Origin: Paraburkholderia caledonica NBRC 102488
Lineage (GTDB): Bacteria; Pseudomonadota; Gammaproteobacteria; Burkholderiales; Burkholderiaceae
Length of the DNA: 64,000 nucleotides
Reading direction: 5' to 3'
Assembly: GCF_000685095.1 (NCBI RefSeq)
Contig: NZ_BAYE01000007.1
Location: forward strand, 1 to 64,000
The notes beneath the pieces are model-generated. The model saw only the letters and a list, made by a program, of their open reading frames with translations. It had not been told where the DNA came from and did no database searches. Positions 17,265 through 25,590 of this stretch are shown here, piece by piece. Position 1 is the first letter of the stretch. Each line of letters opens with the position of its first letter. A program made the translations under genes and the position numbers.

Positions 17265-18374
17265 ATGTTCGTACTGCAATTGGGTCTGATCGGCTTGTGT
17301 ATTGCGTTGTTGCCGCTGTCTTATGTGTGGGTCAAGGCCGACGACAACAAATTCCGCAAGCTCGTGTGGCTCACCACTTTCCTCACGCTCGACCTCGTGA
17401 TGTTCGGCGGCTTCACGCGTCTGACCGACTCGGGGCTCGGCTGTCCGGATTGGCCCGGCTGTTATGGCACGTCGTCGCCATTTATCGCGCATGCTGCGAT
17501 CACCGCCGCGCATCAGGCGATGCCCACCGGCCCCGTCAGCATGACCAAGGCGTGGATCGAAATGATCCATCGCTACTTCGCGATGGCGATCGGCGTGCTG
17601 ATCATCGCGCAGACGGTGATTGCATGGACCGCGCGCATCAAGCGGCGTCCGCTGCACGTGTCGCCCTGGTGGCCGACTTCGCTGCTGCTGCTGATTCTCG
17701 TGCAAGGCGCGTTCGGCGCATGGACGGTGACAATGAAGCTGCAACCGGTCATCGTGACGACGCACTTGCTGCTCGGTCTCGCGCTGCTGGGCACGCTCGG
17801 CTGGCTGGCCGCGCGCCAGACGCCGTTGCCCGCCTACGAGCCGGAAGCCGCGCGTTGGCGCGTCGCGGCGGTCGCGGGTCTCGCGCTGTTGATCGTGCAG
17901 ATCGCGTTGGGCGGCTGGGTCAGCACGAACTACGCGGTGCTCGCGTGTACGGATTTCCCCACCTGCAACGGCCAATGGGTTCCGCCGATGGACTTCTCGC
18001 ACGGTTTTCACCTGTGGCGTGCGCTCGGCATGACAAGCAGCGGCGACATGATCACGCAAGATGCACTGGTAGCGATTCACTGGACGCACCGCACCTTCGC
18101 GCTCGTGGTCGTCGGCTACCTCGTGTGGTTCGCGCTTCAATTGCGCCGCTTCGAGTCGCTGCGGCGTCCGGCGAACGGCGTTTTGCTGGTGGTGCTGATC
18201 CAGTTCGTCACCGGATTGTCGAACATCGTTCTGCAATGGCCACTGCCTATTGCGGTAGCTCATAACGGAGGCGCGGCGATCCTGTTGCTCCTGCTCGTTA
18301 TGTTAAACTTTCGAATCGCTTATAGCCGTCCCGGCCGCGCCGTGTTGCCTACGCGCGATGCCGCGCCAGCGTGA
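17265..18374 (+). CDS. ctaA: Heme A synthase (COX15/CtaA)
   Basis: 369 residues, eight transmembrane helices. It oxidises the C8 methyl of heme O to the formyl group of heme A. Conserved histidines are visible in EMIHRYFAM, TTHLLLGLAL, HWTHRTFALV and VAHNGGAAIL, and the first periplasmic loop has the GLGCPDWPGCYG cysteine pair. It is immediately followed by ctaB (six-base gap), the gene for the preceding step. Confidence 0.96.
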   Translation: MFVLQLGLIGLCIALLPLSYVWVKADDNKFRKLVWLTTFLTLDLVMFGGFTRLTDSGLGCPDWPGCYGTSSPFIAHAAITAAHQAMPTGPVSMTKAWIEMIHRYFAMAIGVLIIAQTVIAWTARIKRRPLHVSPWWPTSLLLLILVQGAFGAWTVTMKLQPVIVTTHLLLGLALLGTLGWLAARQTPLPAYEPEAARWRVAAVAGLALLIVQIALGGWVSTNYAVLACTDFPTCNGQWVPPMDFSHGFHLWRALGMTSSGDMITQDALVAIHWTHRTFALVVVGYLVWFALQLRRFESLRRPANGVLLVVLIQFVTGLSNIVLQWPLPIAVAHNGGAAILLLLLVMLNFRIAYSRPGRAVLPTRDAAPA

Positions 18375-18380
18375 CTCCAC

Positions 18381-19286
18381 ATGGACAGCACAACACTCCC
18401 TCATACGCCCGGCAGCCGGATCTCGCAGTACATTGCGCTGACCAAGCCGCGCGTCACGCAACTTGCCGTGTTCTGTGCCGTCATCGGCATGTTTCTGTCG
18501 ACACCCGGCATGGTGCCCTGGACCGTTCTGATCGGCGGCACCGTCGGCATCTGGCTGCTCGCCGGTGCAGCGTTTGCAATCAATTGCCTCGTCGAACAAA
18601 AAATCGACGCGAAAATGCGTCGCACTTCGTGGCGACCGTCGGCGCGCGGCGAGATCACCACTACGCAGATTCTGCTGTTCTCGGCCGTGCTCGGCGGCCT
18701 CGGCATGTGGGCGCTTTACACGTTCGCCAATCCGCTGACCATGTGGCTCACGCTCGCCACGTTCGTGGGCTATGCCGTCATCTATACGCTGCTGCTCAAG
18801 CCGGCCACGCCGCAGAACATCGTGATTGGCGGCGCGTCGGGTGCGATGCCACCGGCGCTCGGCTGGGCCGCCGTCACCGGTCAGGTACCGGGCGACGCAT
18901 GGATTCTCGTGCTGATCATTTTCGTGTGGACGCCGCCGCACTTCTGGGCGCTCGCCTTGTACCGTCGCAAAGATTATGAAAACGCCGGCTTGCCGATGCT
19001 GCCGAATACGCACGGCGAAAAGTACACGCGGCTGCATATTCTGTTGTACACAGTAATTCTGTTCGCCGTGACTATGATGCCGTTCATCTCCGGCATGAGC
19101 GGCGTGCTCTACCTCGCAGCGGCTGTGGTGCTCGGCGCGGTGTTTCTCGCCTACGCGTGGAAGATCTACCTCGATTACTCCGACAATCTCGCGCGCCGGA
19201 CCTTCCGTTACTCGATCGTCTATCTGTCGCTGCTGTTTGCCGCGCTGCTGGTCGACCACTATGTGCGCGTTGTGATCGGCGCGTAA
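18381..19286 (+). CDS. ctaB: Protoheme IX farnesyltransferase (heme O synthase)
   Basis: 301 residues, UbiA-family membrane prenyltransferase that adds a farnesyl group to heme b. The first conserved loop [19 protein letters not shown] and the second loop [21 protein letters not shown] are both intact. It is coupled tightly to ctaA upstream and to the Sco gene four bases downstream. Confidence 0.97.
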   Translation: MDSTTLPHTPGSRISQYIALTKPRVTQLAVFCAVIGMFLSTPGMVPWTVLIGGTVGIWLLAGAAFAINCLVEQKIDAKMRRTSWRPSARGEITTTQILLFSAVLGGLGMWALYTFANPLTMWLTLATFVGYAVIYTLLLKPATPQNIVIGGASGAMPPALGWAAVTGQVPGDAWILVLIIFVWTPPHFWALALYRRKDYENAGLPMLPNTHGEKYTRLHILLYTVILFAVTMMPFISGMSGVLYLAAAVVLGAVFLAYAWKIYLDYSDNLARRTFRYSIVYLSLLFAALLVDHYVRVVIGA

Positions 19287-19290
19287 TACC

Positions 19291-19908
19291 ATGCTCAATA
19301 CCCGCTTCGCGCGTGCGGCGCGTGCTGCTGTGATTGCCTGCGCGCTCGGCAGCGCATTGTTCGTGGCGGGCTGCGGCAAGCAGCCGCCAGCGTTCCAGAA
19401 CCTGGACCTGACCGGCAATACCCAGTTTGGGAGCAACTTCTCGTTACCCGACACGTCGGGCAAGATTCGCACAATGGCGGATTACAAAGGCAAGGTCGTC
19501 GTGCTGTTTTTCGGCTACACGCATTGCCCGGACGTTTGCCCCACCACGATGGCCGAGCTCTCGCAAGCGCTGCAGCAACTCGGTCCCGAAGACGCCAGGC
19601 GCGTTCAAGTACTGTTCGTCACCGTCGATCCCGAGCGCGACACTGCCGCGCTGCTCGGGCAATACGTCTCCGCGTTTAATCCCACCTTTGTAGGCCTGCG
19701 TCCCGCTGACGAGGCACAGTTGAAGAAAGTGGCGAAAGACTTCCGCGTCTACTACGCCAAGGTGCCCGGCAAGACCCCGGACAGCTACACGATGGACCAT
19801 ACGGCGGCGAGCTATGTGTTCGACACCGAGGGCAAGCTGCGCCTTTTCGCGCGCGATGGCCAAGGCGCCGCGCCTTGGGTACACGACATCAAGCTACTGC
19901 TTGACTGA
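19291..19908 (+). CDS. SCO1/SenC family copper chaperone lipoprotein
   Basis: 205 residues. An N-terminal signal with lipobox LFVAGC predicts lipidation at C28. The thioredoxin-like domain carries the copper ligands C79 and C83 in THCPDVCPTT, and H170 in TMDHTAASY. SCO proteins metallate or reduce the CuA site of subunit II. Last gene of the heme A and copper run; the convergent YciI gene ends 25 bases away. Confidence 0.95.
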   Translation: MLNTRFARAARAAVIACALGSALFVAGCGKQPPAFQNLDLTGNTQFGSNFSLPDTSGKIRTMADYKGKVVVLFFGYTHCPDVCPTTMAELSQALQQLGPEDARRVQVLFVTVDPERDTAALLGQYVSAFNPTFVGLRPADEAQLKKVAKDFRVYYAKVPGKTPDSYTMDHTAASYVFDTEGKLRLFARDGQGAAPWVHDIKLLLD

Positions 19909-19932
19909 CGTCGTGTTGTGCATACCTCAACC

Positions 19933-20223
19933 TCAAACCGGCATCGGCAGATTCAACCCCGGCGCAAGCCGTGTCGTCTTGAACTCGGTCACCTCGTAAC
20001 GCGCGAGCTTCTGCACGGCGAACGGATCGGTTGCGAGGATCGCATCCAGCCTGTCGCGTTCGATGCGCACCGCCAGAATGATGCCGCCGTCGCGCGGCAC
20101 TTTCGGCCCCGCGGCCACGAAAACACCTGCATCGAAATGCGTGGTCAGGAACGCACGGTGCGCTTCCAGCGCGTCGTCGATGCGCTCGAGTGAAGCGGTA
20201 TAGATCAGGTTGATGACATACAT
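19933..20223 (-). CDS. YciI-family protein
   Basis: 96 residues from the ATG at 20223 (MYVINLIYTA); an upstream in-frame ATG at 20289 would add 22 residues with no YciI similarity. A small alpha/beta barrel-type protein with a conserved histidine in THFDAGVF and PRDGGIILAV in the middle. YciI proteins act as dimers; a few have enzymatic roles but most are uncharacterised. Convergent with the Sco gene. Confidence 0.85.
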   Translation of the reverse strand: MYVINLIYTASLERIDDALEAHRAFLTTHFDAGVFVAAGPKVPRDGGIILAVRIERDRLDAILATDPFAVQKLARYEVTEFKTTRLAPGLNLPMPV

Positions 20224-20492
20224 GGGCGTCCTCGCAGGTGATTGAACGTACCGCGGATGTTCGCGGCAACGTTTCGAATTATCAGCCACAGCGTGGCGCT
20301 TCGCCGCCCGATCGCGCTTCGCATACCTATATGTGATTGCTGTATTTCACATCTCGCACAGCATATGAGACGATTTACGGTCCGGCCGGCGGCGCGCTCG
20401 GATCCCGCTGCTACCTGCGTGTCATCGGTGCCCGCGTCCGGCTATCACCCGAATCTCATGCGAACGATTCGATTAGAAACAGCGAGAATTAC

Positions 20493-21305
20493 ATGCAGCG
20501 CAGAAATATCCTCAAAGCCCTCTCCGCAGTGATCGCCGGCGCGGCGATCGTCACCAGCCCCGGCGCCCATGCCGACGACAAAGTCATCAAGGTCGGCACC
20601 ATCGGCGGCCCGGACGCGCAGATCTGGGAAGTCGTCACCAAGGTGGCGAAGCGCGAGGGCCTGAACGTGAAAGTCGTCGAATTCAACGATTATGTGCAGC
20701 CGAACGCCGCGCTCGACGCAGGCGATCTCGACGCCAACAGCTTCCAGCATCAGCCGTATCTCGACAGCCAGATCAAGCAGCGCGGCTACAAGATTGTCAA
20801 CGCGGGCCTCACCTACATCTCGCCGCTCGGCATCTACTCGAAGAAGCTGAAGTCGCTAAAAGATTTGCCGCAAGGCGCGAAGATCGCTGTACCGAACGAT
20901 CCGTCAAACGAGAACCGTGCGCTGCTGCTCCTGCAGACGCAAGGCGTGATCAAGCTGAAGGCCGGCGCGGGCACGAACGGCAACAATGCGACCGCGCTCG
21001 ACGTCGCTGAGAATCCGAAGAAGATCAAACTGGTCGAACTCGATGCCGCGCAATTGCCGCGCTCGCTTGCCGATGTGGACGCAGCCGCGATCAACACGAA
21101 TTTTGCGCTTTCCGCCGGTCTGCAGCCGACCAAAGACGCGATCGCGCTCGAAGACATTCACAGCCCGTACGCGAACCTGATCGCGGTGCGCACCCAGGAC
21201 AAAGACAAGCCGTGGGTGAAGAAGCTCGTTGCAGCGTATCAGTCGGAAGACGTGCGTCAGTTCATCAAGACGCAGTTCAAGGGTTCGGTGGTTCCGTCGT
21301 TCTAA
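20493..21305 (+). CDS. MetQ/NlpA-family ABC transporter substrate-binding protein
   Basis: 270 residues from the ATG at 20493 (MQRRNILKAL). The signal peptide ends near AHADD with no lipobox cysteine, so the mature protein is predicted to be soluble in the periplasm. NlpA-family segments include VKVVEFNDYVQPNAALDAGDLDANSFQHQPYL and TYISPLGIYSKK. Members bind methionine or related amino acids for a MetNI importer. No metN or metI gene is adjacent, so it must work with components encoded elsewhere, or with another ligand. Confidence 0.88.
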   Translation: MQRRNILKALSAVIAGAAIVTSPGAHADDKVIKVGTIGGPDAQIWEVVTKVAKREGLNVKVVEFNDYVQPNAALDAGDLDANSFQHQPYLDSQIKQRGYKIVNAGLTYISPLGIYSKKLKSLKDLPQGAKIAVPNDPSNENRALLLLQTQGVIKLKAGAGTNGNNATALDVAENPKKIKLVELDAAQLPRSLADVDAAAINTNFALSAGLQPTKDAIALEDIHSPYANLIAVRTQDKDKPWVKKLVAAYQSEDVRQFIKTQFKGSVVPSF

Positions 21306-21311
21306 CGCGGC

Positions 21312-22238
21312 TTACAGTCCCAACTCCCACCGCTCGATCATCAGATCCTTGCCGAAACGGCGCTCCGGCGCCGTGCTGACGAGTTCGAAACCGGCGCGCT
21401 TGCACAGGCGCCGCGGCTCTTCCAATGCGCTGGCCGTGGTTAGCGTCAGTCTCGTGTAACCCGCGCGCCGCGCGAACCGCGTTGCTTCGGTCATCAAACG
21501 TGTGCCGATGCCAAGACGCTGCACGTCCGGTTCGACCCACAAGAGGCGCACGCCGGCCACCGTCGTCGACACGGCGACGATGCACACCGCGCCCACCACC
21601 ATGCCGTTGTGATCAGCGACGACGCACGTTTCGCGAAAGCTATCGTTGCGTTGCGTGTAATCGGCGACCACGCGCGCAAGCAACCCTTCGAACGATCCGT
21701 CCCAGCCATACTGCGCCGCGAACCACTGCGCTTGTCGATGCACGAGCCAGCCGCATTCGCCGGGGCGCGGCGCGCGCAGTTCAATGACGTTCCGCTGCGG
21801 CTTGTCGCCGAGCAGTCTTTCGATAAGGTTCATCGCGGCAATCAACTGCTCCTGTGAGCCCGCGCCGAGCCCGCCGAGCAGGTCCAGCACTTCCTCAACG
21901 GCTGCCGAGTCGAGCGGCGCATAGGCTGCATGGCCGTTAGCCGTCAGTTCGATCAGCGACTGGCGCGCGTCCGTCTCGGACGGCCGTCGCGTAATCAGAT
22001 TGCGATGCTCGAAACTGGTGAGCAAGCGGCTCAGATAACCGCTGTCGAGTCCAAGCGCGCGACCGAGCGCCGACGCCGTCTGCGCGCGTCCGCGCGACAG
22101 TTCGTGCAGCACGCGCACCTCCGTCAACGAGAACGTGCTGCGAGCCAGGCGCTCGTGCAGAGCGCCGATAAGCCGCGTGTAGAAGCGATTGAAATGGCGG
22201 ACTGCCTGGGCCCGTCGCAGCGTCTCGGAATCGGTCAA
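21312..22238 (-). CDS. MarR-type regulator fused to a GNAT acetyltransferase
   Basis: 308 residues from a TTG start; GGGAG eight bases upstream supports TTG at 22238 over the ATG at 22310, which lies upstream of the predicted -10 box. The N-terminal half (to about 140) is a MarR winged helix (TEVRVLHELSRG, SALGRALGLDSGYLSRLL, RPSETDARQSLIELT). The C-terminal half is a GNAT domain with acetyl-CoA motif VQRLGIGTRLM. The fusion is a recurrent architecture in proteobacteria; substrates are mostly unknown. It ends six bases from the convergent metQ-like gene. Confidence 0.9.
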   Translation of the reverse strand: MTDSETLRRAQAVRHFNRFYTRLIGALHERLARSTFSLTEVRVLHELSRGRAQTASALGRALGLDSGYLSRLLTSFEHRNLITRRPSETDARQSLIELTANGHAAYAPLDSAAVEEVLDLLGGLGAGSQEQLIAAMNLIERLLGDKPQRNVIELRAPRPGECGWLVHRQAQWFAAQYGWDGSFEGLLARVVADYTQRNDSFRETCVVADHNGMVVGAVCIVAVSTTVAGVRLLWVEPDVQRLGIGTRLMTEATRFARRAGYTRLTLTTASALEEPRRLCKRAGFELVSTAPERRFGKDLMIERWELGL

Positions 22239-22275
22239 ATGCTGATCTCCCGTTTTTTTTATGGATTCGCATACC

Positions 22276-22304
22276 ACTATATTGGAACGCGCCCTTATTA
22301 ACAA
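22276..22304 (-). promoter_or_regulatory. Promoter of the MarR-GNAT gene
   Basis: On the minus strand: TTGTTA (22304-22299), 17-base spacer, TATAGT (22281-22276). Transcription would begin near 22269, about 30 bases before the TTG start at 22238, which supports that start. Confidence 0.65.
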
Positions 22305-22519
22305 AATCATGCGTTTGGCATAAACCGCGCGGGGTTCGAAAACGGACGAACGTGCACCCTTCCAGACCTCGCGAACTGGTTCGCAATTGGGACTGCTACA
22401 CGCTTAATTTGTCTCGAATGCGGGTAAATCCTGGGCTCTCCGAACCGGCATGCGGACCACGTTCATCGGCCGCTCTGGCTTGTTCTACAAGGCTTTGCGC
22501 CCTGTCATGCCGGCATAGA

Positions 22520-22537
22520 ACCAGTTCGTTGACTGGT
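22520..22537. promoter_or_regulatory. Palindrome over the gntR-nag promoter, candidate GntR operator
   Basis: Perfect 6-bp arms ACCAGT and ACTGGT with a six-base spacer. The right arm overlaps the TTGACT -35 box, so a bound protein would block RNA polymerase. The neighbouring GntR protein is the obvious candidate, by inference. Confidence 0.5.
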
Positions 22538-22556
22538 ATTATGTTGGTTATATAAT
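22529..22556 (+). promoter_or_regulatory. Strong sigma-70 promoter of the gntR-nagA operon
   Basis: TTGACT (22529-22534), 16-base spacer, TATAAT (22551-22556). Close to consensus in a GC-rich genome. Transcription would start near 22563, about 44 bases before gntR. Confidence 0.75.
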
Positions 22557-22606
22557 GGGCTCTCGTTTTTGCAAGCCCAACCTTCCGTTACTGCCGCCGG
22601 AGCGCC

Positions 22607-23341
22607 ATGGAAACCCGCTGGTCCGCACTCATGCCTGACGCTCGAAACGTCACGCCGCTGTATTTGCAGCTCGCGCGCAATCTGGCGACCGCGATCCATT
22701 GCGGGGTGTGGTCGGCCGGTGAAGCGTTGCCTTCGGAGCGGACGCTCTCGGACGCAATCGGCGTGTCGCGCATTACCGCGCGCAAGGCGATCGAACTGCT
22801 GGTCGAGCAAGGGCTCATCCGGCGCGCGCGCGGCGCGGGCAGCTTCATCACGCCACGCGTCGAAGATCCGCTGTCGCGGCTCACCGGCTTCACCAAGAAG
22901 ATGCAGCAGCGTGGCTTCCGTCCGGACTCGGTCTGGCTCGAGCGCGATATCCGCGCCGCCAATCGGGAAGAGCTAGTGCGCCTCGGTTTGTCGCCCGGTG
23001 CAGCAGTGGCGAGCCTGCGCCGGCTGCGCCGCGCGGACGGCATCGTGATGGCGGTCGAGCACTCGGCGCTTCCGGTCGCGATCGTTCCCGATCCGCAGGC
23101 AATCGGCGTTTCGCTTTACAGCTATCTGGAGCAACGCGGCGCAGCGGTTGTGCGCGCGTTGCAGCACTTTCGCGCGGTCAACGCTTCGAGCGAGATCGCT
23201 TCACTCATGGATATCGAACCGCGCTCGGCGCTGCTGGTCATTACCCGTATCGGTTATAGCGCCGACCAGCGCGCAATCGAATTGACGGACACCTATTGCC
23301 GCGACGACTACTACGACTTCGTCGCTGAATTGCGGACCTGA
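22607..23341 (+). CDS. GntR/HutC-family regulator of the N-acetylglucosamine operon
   Basis: 244 residues; a CGGAG site five bases before the ATG supports the start. The N-terminal winged helix (LPSERTLSDAIGVSRITARKAIELL) is followed by a UTRA effector domain (about 80-240), the HutC/NagR/DasR layout. Such regulators respond to GlcNAc-6-phosphate or glucosamine-6-phosphate. It heads the cluster with nagA, the SIS deaminase and PTS genes, which makes a NagR-like role likely. It probably represses its own promoter through the palindrome at 22520-22537. Confidence 0.85.
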   Translation: METRWSALMPDARNVTPLYLQLARNLATAIHCGVWSAGEALPSERTLSDAIGVSRITARKAIELLVEQGLIRRARGAGSFITPRVEDPLSRLTGFTKKMQQRGFRPDSVWLERDIRAANREELVRLGLSPGAAVASLRRLRRADGIVMAVEHSALPVAIVPDPQAIGVSLYSYLEQRGAAVVRALQHFRAVNASSEIASLMDIEPRSALLVITRIGYSADQRAIELTDTYCRDDYYDFVAELRT

Positions 23342-23448
23342 GCGCCGCTTTCAGGTGGGGCGCACGGCCGCGTAAGCCGCGCCGCCCCGCACCGCGCGCT
23401 CAGGCGCGATTCAGCCACACCCCGTATCACGCCTTGCAAGAGAGACTC

Positions 23449-24552
23449 ATGCTGACCGGAAACATACTCACCACCGACGGGTGGATTCACGGCACGCTCG
23501 AATACGAAAACGGCCGCATCACGGCGCTTACCGGCGAGCGCGTCGATCCCGCGACGAACGACGCGCCGTACATCCTGCCCGGCTTCATCGACCTGCACGT
23601 GCACGGCGGCGGCGGCGCCGACGTGATGGAAGCCGGCAACGCGATCGAAACCATCACGCGCACCCATGCGCGCTACGGCACGACGAGTCTGCTAGCTACC
23701 ACGATGACCGCGCCGCGCGACGAACTGATGAGCGTGGTCGCCGGTCTCGGCGACGTCGCGCGCGTGCGCACGCCCGGCTGCTCGCGGGTGCTCGGCGTGC
23801 ATCTGGAAGGGCCGTACATCAACCCAGGCAAGCTGGGCGCGCAGCCCGATGCAGCCGTCTGCGCCGTGATGGACGAAGTGCTCAAGTATCTGTCCATCGC
23901 GCCGATTCGCGTCGTCACGCTGGCGCCTGAAATTGCCGGCCATATGGACATCATCTCCGAGATGGCGGCGCGCGGCGTGCGCGTGCAGCTTGGCCATTCG
24001 CTCGGCACATACGACGACGCCGTTGCCGCGCTCAAACACGGCGCGTGCGGCTTTACGCATCTTTTCAACGCGATGTCGCCGCTGCATCACCGCAATCCTG
24101 GGCTCGTCGGCGCGGCGCTCGCGCATGCGGAATTCGCCGAAATCATTCCCGACCTGCTGCACGTGCATCCGGGCGCGATCCGCGCCGCACTGCGCGCGAT
24201 TCCGCGTCTGTATGTGGTCACGGACAGCACGTCGGCGACCGGCATGCCCGACGGCGAATACCGCCTCGGCAGCCAACACGTGACGAAGTGTCTCGGCGGT
24301 GTGCGTCTCGCCGACGGCACGCTCGCCGGCAGCACCCTGACCATGGATCAGGCGCTGCGCAATCTGGTGTCGATCGGTCTGCCGATCGCCGATGTATCAA
24401 ACCGTTTGTCGCGCTACGCCGCCGACTACCTCGGCATTGAAGACCGCGGCCGCATCGCGCGCGGTGCATGGGCCGACGTCGTTGTGTTCGATCGTGAACT
24501 GGCGTTAAGCGCGACGTACGTCGAAGGAGAAGCAATTGTCGAATATGCTTAA
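23449..24552 (+). CDS. nagA: N-acetylglucosamine-6-phosphate deacetylase
   Basis: 367 residues from the ATG at 23449 (AGAGAG upstream). Amidohydrolase that removes acetate from GlcNAc-6-phosphate. Motifs: GFIDLHVHGGGG, the metal-binding glutamate in HLEGPYI, GHSLGTYDDA, HLFNAMSPLHHRNPG, and the catalytic aspartate in VTDSTSATG. It overlaps the next gene by 17 bases, indicating translational coupling with the deaminase that uses its product. Confidence 0.95.
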   Translation: MLTGNILTTDGWIHGTLEYENGRITALTGERVDPATNDAPYILPGFIDLHVHGGGGADVMEAGNAIETITRTHARYGTTSLLATTMTAPRDELMSVVAGLGDVARVRTPGCSRVLGVHLEGPYINPGKLGAQPDAAVCAVMDEVLKYLSIAPIRVVTLAPEIAGHMDIISEMAARGVRVQLGHSLGTYDDAVAALKHGACGFTHLFNAMSPLHHRNPGLVGAALAHAEFAEIIPDLLHVHPGAIRAALRAIPRLYVVTDSTSATGMPDGEYRLGSQHVTKCLGGVRLADGTLAGSTLTMDQALRNLVSIGLPIADVSNRLSRYAADYLGIEDRGRIARGAWADVVVFDRELALSATYVEGEAIVEYA

Positions 24553-25552
24553 AGAGGCGTTGGCGTCCGCAGAAACGGTCGCCGCGCAACTCACGGACAC
24601 CTCGCGCGTCGAGGCCTTGGCCGCCCGGCTCGCGCAACAACCTCGCCATGTCGCGTTGACGGTCGCGCGCGGCAGTTCCGACCATGCGGCGAGTTACTTC
24701 GCGAGCCTGACGATGAGCCGCCTCGGCGTGCCGGTCGCGTCGCTGCCCATGTCGGTGGCGACGCTGCAACAGGCGCCGCTACAGGTTCGCGATCAGCTTG
24801 CACTGGCGTTCTCGCAGTCGGGCAAGAGTCCTGATCTGGTCGGCACGATGCAGGCGCTGCGCGAGGCGGGCGCGTTGACCGTTGCCGCAGTCAATGCACC
24901 GGCTTCACCGCTCGCCGACGCGTGCGAGTGGCATCTGCCGCTCGTCGCTGGTCCTGAACTGAGCGTTGCGGCCACCAAGAGCTACATCGCGATGCTCTCG
25001 ATTTCCGCGCAACTGGTCGCGCATTGGCAGCGCGATCCCGAACTGCTGGCTGCGTTAAATACGCTGCCCGACGCGTTGCAGACCGCCGGCAAGCTCGACT
25101 GGTCGATGGCCGTCGACGAACTGCGCGGCATCGAACGCATGATCGTGATCGGGCGCGGTCTCGGCCTTGCCATCGCGCAGGAAGCCGCGTTGAAGCTGAA
25201 GGAAACCTCCGGCATTCAGGCAGAAGCGTTTTCTAGCGCGGAAGTGCGGCACGGTCCGATGGAACTGATCGACCGCGACTATCCGTTGCTGGTGTTCGCA
25301 CCGCGGGGGCCGGAGCAGGCTGGTCTGCTACAACTCGCGCGCGACATGCAGGCTCGCGGCGCTCGCGTATTGCTCGCCGCTCCGTCCGATGTACCCGAAG
25401 CGACGCTGCCGCTCGCTACCACCGCTCACGCGGCGCTCGATCCGATCGCCGCCATCCTGTCCTTTTACGTAATGGCCGCGGGCCTTGCGGCCGCGCGCGG
25501 GCGCAATCCCGATGCGCCGCGCCATCTCAACAAAATCACCGAAACTCACTGA
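24536..25552 (+). CDS. SIS-domain glucosamine-6-phosphate deaminase-like protein (NagB-II type)
   Basis: 338 residues from TTG at 24536, six bases after a GAAGGAG site; an ATG at 24545 is an alternative. Two SIS domains, as in the isomerase half of GlmS but without the glutaminase domain: VARGSSDHAASYF, SQSGKSPDLVG, VAATKSYIA and EVRHGPMELI. Proteins of this type beside nagA have been shown in other bacteria to deaminate glucosamine-6-phosphate to fructose-6-phosphate and ammonia. No classical nagB is present, so this is the likely second catabolic step. Confidence 0.85.
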   Translation: MSNMLKEALASAETVAAQLTDTSRVEALAARLAQQPRHVALTVARGSSDHAASYFASLTMSRLGVPVASLPMSVATLQQAPLQVRDQLALAFSQSGKSPDLVGTMQALREAGALTVAAVNAPASPLADACEWHLPLVAGPELSVAATKSYIAMLSISAQLVAHWQRDPELLAALNTLPDALQTAGKLDWSMAVDELRGIERMIVIGRGLGLAIAQEAALKLKETSGIQAEAFSSAEVRHGPMELIDRDYPLLVFAPRGPEQAGLLQLARDMQARGARVLLAAPSDVPEATLPLATTAHAALDPIAAILSFYVMAAGLAAARGRNPDAPRHLNKITETH

Positions 25553-25590
25553 CGAGAAATCAGATGCGACGTGTCGAGGAGTCCCGTTTA

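Larger units (their letters stand above)
22239..22606. other. 368-base divergent regulatory region between MarR-GNAT and gntR
   Basis: It contains the leftward promoter (22276-22304), the rightward gntR promoter (22529-22556) and the ACCAGT-N6-ACTGGT palindrome (22520-22537). About 200 bases in the middle show no recognised element. Confidence 0.6.

Noticed and set aside
23355..23392. GC-rich hairpin between gntR and nagA as an attenuator
   Set aside because: Only six clean pairs (GGGGCG with CGCCCC) and no T-run; in GC-rich DNA this is not distinctive.
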